From Streptomyces klenkii (lineage in GTDB: Bacteria > Actinomycetota > Actinomycetes > Streptomycetales > Streptomycetaceae): DNA of 64,000 nt. The stretch spans positions 186,001 through 250,000 of the forward strand of contig NZ_RBAM01000009.1 in assembly GCF_003626645.1 (NCBI RefSeq). The letters are read 5' to 3'. The position numbers were made by a program, and so were the translations under genes. Below the pieces are notes generated by a model, which was not told where the DNA came from, searched no databases, and saw only the letters and a program-made list of their open reading frames with translations. Shown piece after piece: positions 58,561 to 64,000 of the stretch (within the stretch, counting starts at the first letter, position 1; the number at the start of each line of letters is the position of its first letter).

Positions 58561-58575
58561 GTTGTATAAGTCAAC
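58561..58575. promoter_or_regulatory. MarR operator 2
   Basis: GTTGTATAAGTCAAC is a near copy of operator 1, centre-to-centre 26 bp away, 27 bp before the membrane-protein start. Paired half-sites of this kind allow coordinated repression of both divergent genes. Confidence 0.75.
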
Positions 58576-58602
58576 TATTTTCCGGGGAGCCGACGAAGCA
58601 CC

Positions 58603-59640
58603 ATGGGACCCGACACCCGCGGCGCGCTGCGCCACGTACTGACCCACCTGCTGACCCCGCTGCTGATGTGCCTCGGCATGGGCCTCGCCTACCTGGGGGC
58701 GTTCTCGCAGCCCGCACCGCACGAACTGCCCGTCGCCGTCGTGGGGTCCGGACCGGAGGCGAGCGCCCTCGCGCGCGGCATCGCCGATAAGGCGGGCGAC
58801 AAGCTCGCCGTCCGCACCGTCGCCGACCGCGACGCCGCCGTCAGCGCCCTCCGCCACCAGGACGTGTTCGGCGCCTACGTGCCCGACCGGCACGCCCCCG
58901 AGCTGCTGGTCGCCTCCGCCGGCTCCGACACCACCGCCGTGGCCGTGCAGAAGGCCTTCACGCCCGTCGCGGCCCGCACCGGCGCCCCGCTCGAGGTGAC
59001 CGACGTCGCGCGGCCCGCCGACGGCGACCCGACCGGCCAGGGCATCTTCTTCCTGCTGGTCGCGCTCAGCATCGGCTCGTACGCCTCCGTCGCCGTGCTC
59101 GGCGCCGCGGGCGCGACCCTGCCGATGCGGCTGCGGGCCGCGCTGGCGGTGGCGACGTCGCTGGTGGTCAGCGTCTTCGGCGCGGTCCTGGCCGGGCCGG
59201 TCTTCCACCTCCTCGACCACGGCCTCGCCGGCCTGTGGGGCATGGCCTGGGCCTACTCGGCCGGCATCCTCCTCGTCGGCGTCGGGCTGCACACCTTCCT
59301 CAAGCGCTGGACGACGCTGGGCATGATGGTGCTCTTCGTGATGCTCAACTTCACCAGCGCGGGCGGCGTGTACCGGCCCGAGCTCCAGAACGGCTTCTTC
59401 GCCGGACTGCACTCCTTCTGGAACGGCGCCGGCTTCGTCGAGGGCACCCGCAGCCTCGTCTACTTCGACAGCAACGGACTCGGCGGGCACGTGGTGACGC
59501 TGGCGCTGTGGCTGCTCGTCGGCATGGCCGTGACCGCCGCCGCCTGGTACGCGGAGACGCGCACGCGCCGGCCCGCGGCGAAGCACCGGGACGCCGGGCC
59601 CGCGGCGGAGGAGGAGATGGAGGAGACGGTCGGGGTGTGA
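58603..59640 (+). CDS. ABC-2/YhgE-like membrane protein under MarR control
   Basis: 345 aa. One N-terminal transmembrane helix (LTPLLMCLGMGLAYLGAF) is followed by an extracytoplasmic alpha-beta domain (~40-145: LPVAVVGSGPEASALARGIADKAGDKLAVRTVADRDAAVSALRHQDVFGAYVPDR). Five C-terminal helices follow, from GIFFLLVALSIGSYASVAVL to LALWLLVGMAVTAAAWYAE. This is the YhgE/ABC-2 permease layout seen in drug- or lipid-export systems. There is no ATPase next to it. The divergent MarR protein suggests induction by a small molecule. Confidence 0.82.
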   Translation: MGPDTRGALRHVLTHLLTPLLMCLGMGLAYLGAFSQPAPHELPVAVVGSGPEASALARGIADKAGDKLAVRTVADRDAAVSALRHQDVFGAYVPDRHAPELLVASAGSDTTAVAVQKAFTPVAARTGAPLEVTDVARPADGDPTGQGIFFLLVALSIGSYASVAVLGAAGATLPMRLRAALAVATSLVVSVFGAVLAGPVFHLLDHGLAGLWGMAWAYSAGILLVGVGLHTFLKRWTTLGMMVLFVMLNFTSAGGVYRPELQNGFFAGLHSFWNGAGFVEGTRSLVYFDSNGLGGHVVTLALWLLVGMAVTAAAWYAETRTRRPAAKHRDAGPAAEEEMEETVGV

Positions 59641-59653
59641 GGCACCCCCGGCC

Positions 59654-59680
59654 GCGGGCCGGGCGCGGAGCCCGGCCCGC
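59654..59680 (+). terminator. hairpin after the ABC-2-like gene
   Basis: GCGGGCCGGGC (59654-59664) pairs with GCCCGGCCCGC (59670-59680): 11 bp with a 5-nt loop, 14 bp beyond the stop codon. No T-tract. Confidence 0.65.
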
Positions 59681-59726
59681 CGTCCTCGCCCGCCGTCCTC
59701 GCCCGCCGTCCTCGCCCGCCGTCCTC
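59675..59726 (+). repeat. four perfect 13-bp tandem repeats
   Basis: GCCCGCCGTCCTC occurs four times without a mismatch (59675-59687, 59688-59700, 59701-59713, 59714-59726) and continues with a partial GCCCGCC. This minisatellite lies between convergent genes and overlaps the terminator's right arm. Confidence 0.85.
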
Positions 59727-59768
59727 GCCCGCCTTCCGGGCGGGCCGGGGCCCGAGGGGCCGGAGCTC

Positions 59769-60059
59769 CTACAACGGCCACCCGTACATCGGCGACCGCC
59801 GGGGCTCGGGCGCCGCCCCCACCGCGGCGACGTCGTGCTCCGCGGTGTGCAGCAACTGCTCGCCGAGATCGCGTAGGGCTCGCCCGGCCGCGAACTCGTC
59901 GCCGATCTCCGGGATGTCCCGGTCGCCCGGCGCGCACGCCGCCGCCCCGCGGCCCGTGACGGTCGTCGTCCCGGTGTCGAGCGTGGCACGGGCCCTCGTC
60001 CTGCCTTCGGCGTCCTCGACCAGGTCGACGTGAACGTTCCACTCCACTGTGTGCGGCAT
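59769..60059 (-). CDS. DUF1876 (dsRBD-like) protein
   Basis: 96 aa from ATG 60059 (AGAGGAG upstream). VEWNVHVDLVEDAEGRTRARATLDTGTTTVTGRG, then RDIPEIGDEFAAGRALRDLGEQLLHTAEHDV, matches the short DUF1876 alpha-beta domain common in actinobacteria. Function unknown. Confidence 0.85.
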   Translation of the reverse strand: MPHTVEWNVHVDLVEDAEGRTRARATLDTGTTTVTGRGAAACAPGDRDIPEIGDEFAAGRALRDLGEQLLHTAEHDVAAVGAAPEPRRSPMYGWPL

Positions 60060-60190
60060 GGCCGGCTCCTCTGCTGCCTTCTGCTCGCGTCTCCCTCCAG
60101 CTTCGCCCCACCGCGGACGCTTCCGCGAGCCCTGGCGGCCCGGTCCCGGCGGGACCAAGCTGGAGGAGAGCACGCGCACGGGAGACAGCC

Positions 60191-61120
60191 TTGGGGACAC
60201 CGACGGGCAACGCCATCGACATCGTCTCGCTGACCAAGCGCTACGGCCGCACGGTCGGCGTCGAAGACCTCGGCATCAGCGTCGCCGAGGGCGAGGTCTT
60301 CGGCTTCCTCGGGCCCAACGGCGCGGGCAAGACCACCACCATGCGCTGCCTCGTCGGCCTCCTGCGGCCCACGGAGGGCAGCGTCCGCGTCCTCGGCCGC
60401 GACCCGGTCACCGAGCACCTGAGCCTCGCCCCGTACCTCGGCTACCTCCCGGGGGAGCTGCGGCTCTACCCCGAGCTGACCGGCCGCGAGACCCTGCGGC
60501 TGCTCGCGACGCTGCAAGGCGCCCCCGCGCCCCGCCAGGAGGAGCTGTGCGCGCGCCTGGAGCTCACCGGGGCGGACCTCGACCGCACCGTCCGGGAGTA
60601 CTCGCGCGGCATGAAGCAGAAGCTCGGCCTCGTCCAGGCCCTCCAGCACGAACCCGAACTCGTCGTCCTCGACGAGCCCACCGAAGGCCTCGACCCGCTC
60701 GTCCAGGAGACCTTCTACGCCCTCCTGGCCGAGCTCGGCCGCTCCGGCCGCACCGTCCTGCTCTCCAGCCACGTCCTGCCCGAGGTGCAGCGGACGTGCC
60801 GGCGGGTGGCGATCGTCCGGGCCGGCCGCCTGGTGACCACCGCGACCGTCGCCGCCCTGCGCGAGGCCCGGGCCCGCAAGGTGCGGCTGACCTTCGCCGA
60901 CGGCCTCGGCCGGCGGCCCCTCGGCGCAGCCGACCACTGGTCGCCCGACTGGCACGGCGACCAGGCCGTCCTCATGATCCCGCCGGACCGCACGGTCGCC
61001 GCCCTCCGCGAGCTCCTGGCCCTGCCGGTGCGCGACGTCACCGTCGAGGAGGCCGGACTGGACGAGGCGTTCCTCGACCTCTACCGCAGCACCGCGCCCG
61101 CGCAGGAGCCGCCGCGATGA
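60191..61120 (+). CDS. ABC transporter ATP-binding protein
   Basis: 309 aa from TTG 60191 (GGGAGA upstream). FLGPNGAGKTTTMRCL is Walker A, REYSRGMKQKLGLVQAL the signature, LVVLDEPTEGLDPL Walker B with D-loop, and TVLLSSHVLPEVQ the switch His. The C-terminal ~90 residues form the DUF4162-like tail of drug-export ATPases (DrrA type). It drives the permease encoded by the overlapping next gene. Confidence 0.95.
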   Translation: MGTPTGNAIDIVSLTKRYGRTVGVEDLGISVAEGEVFGFLGPNGAGKTTTMRCLVGLLRPTEGSVRVLGRDPVTEHLSLAPYLGYLPGELRLYPELTGRETLRLLATLQGAPAPRQEELCARLELTGADLDRTVREYSRGMKQKLGLVQALQHEPELVVLDEPTEGLDPLVQETFYALLAELGRSGRTVLLSSHVLPEVQRTCRRVAIVRAGRLVTTATVAALREARARKVRLTFADGLGRRPLGAADHWSPDWHGDQAVLMIPPDRTVAALRELLALPVRDVTVEEAGLDEAFLDLYRSTAPAQEPPR

Positions 61121-61959
61121 CCGGCCTCCGTCCCCGTTCTCCGGCCGGGTTCCCCCTCATGCGGCTGGCCCTGCACCGCCGCCGCCGGATGATCATCGCC
61201 CTCACCCTCGGCATGGTGGTCTTCGAGGCCCTCATCGTCGTGATCGCCACCACCGTGTCGGCGGAACAGATCTTCGGCGCGGGCGGACGCAAGCCGCCGG
61301 GCGCGTTCAAGGCGTTCAGCGGCTCGAACGGCGACGTGTCGATCGCCAGCTACCCCGGCCTGCTGGGCGCCGGGCTCACCCATCCCTTCTGGATCGCCCT
61401 GCAACTGACCGCCATCGGCTCGCTGGCCGCCGCCGCGGTCGCCTCCGACGTCGAGGCGGGCACCGTCGAGCTGCTCATGGTCCGGCCGGTGTCCCGGGCC
61501 CGGCTGCTGGCCGAGCGGACCGGCGCGCTCGTCCTGGTCTCCCTGCTGCTCAACGCGGCCGCGACGCTCGCCGTGGCCGCGGGCGTCGCACTGTCGCCGG
61601 ACCTGCACGCCGCCGTCCCGCTCGGCGGCGTCTTCGCGGCCGGCCTGCTGGGCTTCGGCTTCGCGCTGTGCCTGACCGGGCCCGCGCTGGCTGTCTCCGC
61701 CGCGGGCCGCAGCCGGGCGCACGTCGTCGGAGCGACCATCGCCTTCGGCGCCGTCGGCTTCGCGGTCAACTTCGTCGCCCTCGCCTGGTCGAAGGCGGCG
61801 CCCCTGCGCTACGTCAGCCCCTTCCACTACTACGCACCGGGTGACGTGCTGGCCCACGGCTCCGTCCCCTGGGGCCAGTTCGCGGTCCTCGCCGGCACCG
61901 GCGCCGCGGGCATCGCCCTGGCCTTCCGCCTCTTGGCGCGCCGGGATCTGGCCCCGTGA
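61117..61959 (+). CDS. ABC-2 type permease
   Basis: 280 aa; its ATG overlaps the ATPase stop (ATGA). Six hydrophobic segments: MIIALTLGMVVFEALIVVIATT, HPFWIALQLTAIGSLAAAAVASDVEAGTVELLMVRPVSRARLLAER (with the coupling helix), ALVLVSLLLNAAATLAVAAGVAL, GGVFAAGLLGFGFALCLTGPALAV, THAF-like AFGAVGFAVNFVALAWS and a final one. The EAGTVELLMVRPVSR loop is the ABC-2 landmark. Together the two genes make an exporter of unknown substrate. Confidence 0.9.
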   Translation: MTGLRPRSPAGFPLMRLALHRRRRMIIALTLGMVVFEALIVVIATTVSAEQIFGAGGRKPPGAFKAFSGSNGDVSIASYPGLLGAGLTHPFWIALQLTAIGSLAAAAVASDVEAGTVELLMVRPVSRARLLAERTGALVLVSLLLNAAATLAVAAGVALSPDLHAAVPLGGVFAAGLLGFGFALCLTGPALAVSAAGRSRAHVVGATIAFGAVGFAVNFVALAWSKAAPLRYVSPFHYYAPGDVLAHGSVPWGQFAVLAGTGAAGIALAFRLLARRDLAP

Positions 61960-61984
61960 GCGGACCGGACCGCAGACTTGGCGC

Positions 61985-62782
61985 ATGGAGCAGATGGTGG
62001 CGGTCAGAGACGGTGAGGTCTGGGCGGATGACTCGGAAGGGGAAGGGGGCGGCTCGCGGACGGGCGGCCTGCCGCTGGTGCTGCTGCACCCCGGTGTCGG
62101 GGACTCGCGGATCTGGGACCCGGTCCTCCCGCGCCTCGTGGAGCGGCACCGGGTGATCCGCTTCGACGTGCGCGGGTTCGGGCGGTCCCCGGCGCCCACG
62201 GCGAAGTACTCCATGGCGGAGGACCTGGCGGCGGTCCTCGACCACTTCGGCCTGGGCCGGGTCGCCCTGGCCGCCTCCAGCATGGGCGGGGCCGCCGCCC
62301 TGAACCTCGCGCTGGCCGACCCCGCGCGGGTCGCGGCGCTCGCGCTGCTGGTCCCGGGCGTGACGGGCTACGAGGGGCTCGCCTCGTCCGGCTTCACGGC
62401 CGAGGCCGGGAGGCTGGCCGAGGCGGGCGACATGGACGGCCTGGTGGCCCTCGCCCTGCGGACTTTCGGCGCCGCGGGCCGCGGCGGCGACGCGGAGGCC
62501 GCGGCCCATCTGCGGTCGGCGATCCCCGCGTGGTTCACCAACCAGCCCTACCAGGTGCCGGACGCACCCGCCTTCGACCGGCTCGGCGAACTGGCCGTGC
62601 CGTGCGTGCTGGCCCTCGGCGAGAAGGACCAGCCCCAGGTGATCCGCTGCAACGAGGAAATGGCGGCCCGCATCCCCGGCTGCCGCCTGATCAGACTGCG
62701 GGACAGCGACCACCTGCCGACGCTCCGCGAACCGGAAGCGGTGGCCCGCCTAATCCTGGATTCCTGCGAGGGCGCGAGCTGA
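61985..62782 (+). CDS. alpha/beta hydrolase
   Basis: 265 aa from ATG 61985. LPLVLLHPGVGDSRIWDPVLPRL carries the oxyanion region, VIRFDVRGFGRSPAP the strand 4 motif, and VALAASSMGGAAALNLAL the nucleophile (SxSMGG instead of GxSxGG). LALGEKDQPQVI gives the acid and DSDHLPTLREPEAVA the His. Substrate unknown. It lies 25 bp after the ABC permease and may be in that operon. Confidence 0.88.
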   Translation: MEQMVAVRDGEVWADDSEGEGGGSRTGGLPLVLLHPGVGDSRIWDPVLPRLVERHRVIRFDVRGFGRSPAPTAKYSMAEDLAAVLDHFGLGRVALAASSMGGAAALNLALADPARVAALALLVPGVTGYEGLASSGFTAEAGRLAEAGDMDGLVALALRTFGAAGRGGDAEAAAHLRSAIPAWFTNQPYQVPDAPAFDRLGELAVPCVLALGEKDQPQVIRCNEEMAARIPGCRLIRLRDSDHLPTLREPEAVARLILDSCEGAS

Positions 62783-62899
62783 CCGGGCCGCTTGCCGCTC
62801 GCCCTCCGTAAAACCATGGCCCTACCCGCCGGGTAGAATCGCGTACCTGCGCAGCAAGCGCGCAGCGCACACCGCGTCGGGTCAGGAAGAGGTTCGCCC

Positions 62900-63025
62900 A
62901 TGGACGGCGAGAAGCGGGCGGAGCGCCAGATCGCCTTGCGGGTGCTGGTCTACGTGTTCATCACGCACCTCTTCGCCGGCTTCATCTGGCTGCTGTTCTA
63001 CCTCGGCGGGCACGCCGACAAGTGA
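62900..63025 (+). CDS. 41-aa single-pass membrane protein (DUF6126-like)
   Basis: ATG 62900 follows GGAAGAGG. The peptide has a basic N-terminal end (MDGEKRAERQIALR) and one transmembrane helix (VLVYVFITHLFAGFIWLLFYLGG), ending GHADK. This matches the very short actinobacterial DUF6126 proteins. A candidate promoter -10, TAGAAT at 62834-62839, lies beside an inverted repeat CTACCC/GGGTAG (62822-62836). Confidence 0.75.
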   Translation: MDGEKRAERQIALRVLVYVFITHLFAGFIWLLFYLGGHADK

Positions 63026-63043
63026 TCCGGCCGGGCCGGCGAT

Positions 63044-64000
63044 CTAGCCGGCCCCGGTCCCGCCTCCGAGCAGCTTCTCCGGAGTGATCGGCAGGTCCCG
63101 CACCCGCACCCCCGTCGCGTGGTGGACCGCGTTCGCGACCGCCGCGGCCGTGCCGACGATGCCGATCTCGCCGATGCCCTTGCTCCCCATCGGGTTGAGC
63201 ACGGGATCGGTCTCGTCGATCCAGTGCGCCTCGATGCCGTGGATGTCCGCGTGCGTCGGCACGTGGTACGAGGCGAGGTCCCGCTCGGCGAAGTCGCCGA
63301 ACCGCGGATCCATGGTGCTGCCCTCCAGCAGCGCCATGCCCACCCCCATCGTCATCCCGCCGATGAACTGGCTGCGCGCCGTACGGGCGTTGAGGATCCG
63401 GCCCGCGGCGAAGACGCCGAGGAGCCGGCGGACCCGTACCTCCCCGGTGTCCGTGTCGACCGTCACCTCCGCGAACTGCGCGCCGAAGGACGCCATCGCG
63501 TGCGGCGGATCGGAAGGGATGTCGCCGGTGGTGTCGGCCGTGGCGGTCAGGCCGCCGGGCGGTACCGTCCCGCCGCGCCCTTCGACCATCTCGATCAGCG
63601 CGCGGCAGGCCTTGTGCACGGCCCACCCCCACGAGCCGGTGCCCCCGGACCCTCCGGCGAGCCACGCCGCGGGCAGGTCGCTGCTGCCGATCTCGATGGC
63701 GACCCGGTCGAGGGCCACGCCGAGCGCCTCGGCCGCGATCACCGCGACGACGGTGCGGGCGCCCGTGCCGATGTCGGTGGCGTTGATCCGGACGCGGTAG
63801 CGGCCGGCCTCGGTGACGTGCACCTCCGCGGAGGACGGCATGTGGAAGACGGGATAGCAGGAGGAGGCCGCTCCGGTGCCGACGAGCAGCCGCCCCTCGG
63901 CGCGCGAGCGCGGCCGCGGATCGCGCGTGTCCCAGCCGAAGCGGCGCGCCCCCTCGCGCAGGCACTCCACGAGGTGCCGGCTGCTGTACGGCTTCCCGCT
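63044..64000 (-). CDS. xanthine dehydrogenase-family molybdopterin-binding subunit, C-terminal part
   Basis: The frame runs off the right end, so only the last ~318 residues are visible. VHVTEAGRYRVRINATDIGTGARTVVAVIAAEALGV and TGSWGWAVHKACRALIE belong to the molybdenum-cofactor domain. ARTARSQFIGGMTMGVGMALLEGSTMDP is a substrate-channel segment, and GSKGIGEIGIVGTAAAVANAVHHATGVRVRDLPITPEKL closes the protein. The Glu of KGIGEIG is the catalytic Glu of the xanthine oxidase family. The FAD and FeS subunits would lie outside the window. Confidence 0.92.
   Translation of the reverse strand, partial: SGKPYSSRHLVECLREGARRFGWDTRDPRPRSRAEGRLLVGTGAASSCYPVFHMPSSAEVHVTEAGRYRVRINATDIGTGARTVVAVIAAEALGVALDRVAIEIGSSDLPAAWLAGGSGGTGSWGWAVHKACRALIEMVEGRGGTVPPGGLTATADTTGDIPSDPPHAMASFGAQFAEVTVDTDTGEVRVRRLLGVFAAGRILNARTARSQFIGGMTMGVGMALLEGSTMDPRFGDFAERDLASYHVPTHADIHGIEAHWIDETDPVLNPMGSKGIGEIGIVGTAAAVANAVHHATGVRVRDLPITPEKLLGGGTGAG

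Noticed and set aside
59675..59726. Four identical short repeats as a possible CRISPR array
   Set aside because: The units are only 13 bp and directly adjacent with no spacers, and no cas gene is present. It is a minisatellite.

Overview
The window is high-GC actinobacterial DNA, almost certainly a Streptomyces chromosome. Signs are the strong codon bias, GTG/TTG starts, a SARP/BTAD regulator, two SpoIIE-type phosphatases, DUF1876, DUF4360 and DUF6126 proteins, many orphan regulators, and TTA codons confined to a biosynthetic cluster. Both ends cut genes: the 3' part of an alpha/beta hydrolase on the left and a molybdopterin-binding oxidoreductase on the right. I see no CRISPR array, transposase, integrase or phage structural gene.

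1-15.3 kb is a run of regulator/target pairs: methyltransferase and XRE-cupin regulator (divergent, apparently leaderless promoter), EntS-like MFS pump, ArsR-type regulator and secreted hydrolase, large LuxR regulator and secreted lipase, VC0807-type membrane protein and PaaX regulator, DHA2 drug pump and double-length Lrp regulator, then an RpiR regulator near two AT-rich palindromes. Strong hairpins separate several convergent pairs. 15.4-22 kb holds tRNA-Lys(CTT) with a terminator and tandem repeats, a SARP regulator, a large membrane-anchored NACHT-like NTPase with a C-terminal cysteine cluster, a GAF-PP2C phosphatase and a small exported protein.

22-36 kb is the most interesting region: a six-gene minus-strand NRPS operon. 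In transcription order it encodes an MFS exporter, a free-standing condensation (C) protein, a C-A-T protein, an acyl-CoA dehydrogenase, an A-T-A-T protein and a C-T-reductase protein. The C-A-T condensation domain has the extended motif EHHLVHDG, a form associated with ureido-bond-forming C domains, and the last protein ends in a thioester reductase. Together these suggest a ureido-linked peptide aldehyde or alcohol, the protease-inhibitor type of MAPI, antipain and chymostatin. Four of the six genes carry a TTA codon, implying bldA control. The operon ends at a 16-bp-stem hairpin.

36-47.5 kb: RNase HI-like protein, tandem DUF4360 paralogues, a NarL-type two-component system coupled to a membrane acyltransferase, a GntR-TetR fusion regulator with paired operators facing an FAD monooxygenase, a DCC-family protein and a multidomain SpoIIE phosphatase. 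47.5-51.3 kb: carbonic anhydrase, cyanase and a guanine-deaminase-like enzyme (a cyanate-detoxification set with an unusual third member), a BenE-family transporter and two tiny zinc-ribbon proteins. 51.3-64 kb: acyltransferase, AIM24 protein, exported 74-aa peptide and CHAP amidase, an XRE-STAND ATPase-WD40 protein with fourteen repeats, a MarR regulator with paired operators facing an ABC-2-like membrane protein, an ABC exporter, an alpha/beta hydrolase, a 41-aa membrane protein and the partial molybdenum enzyme.
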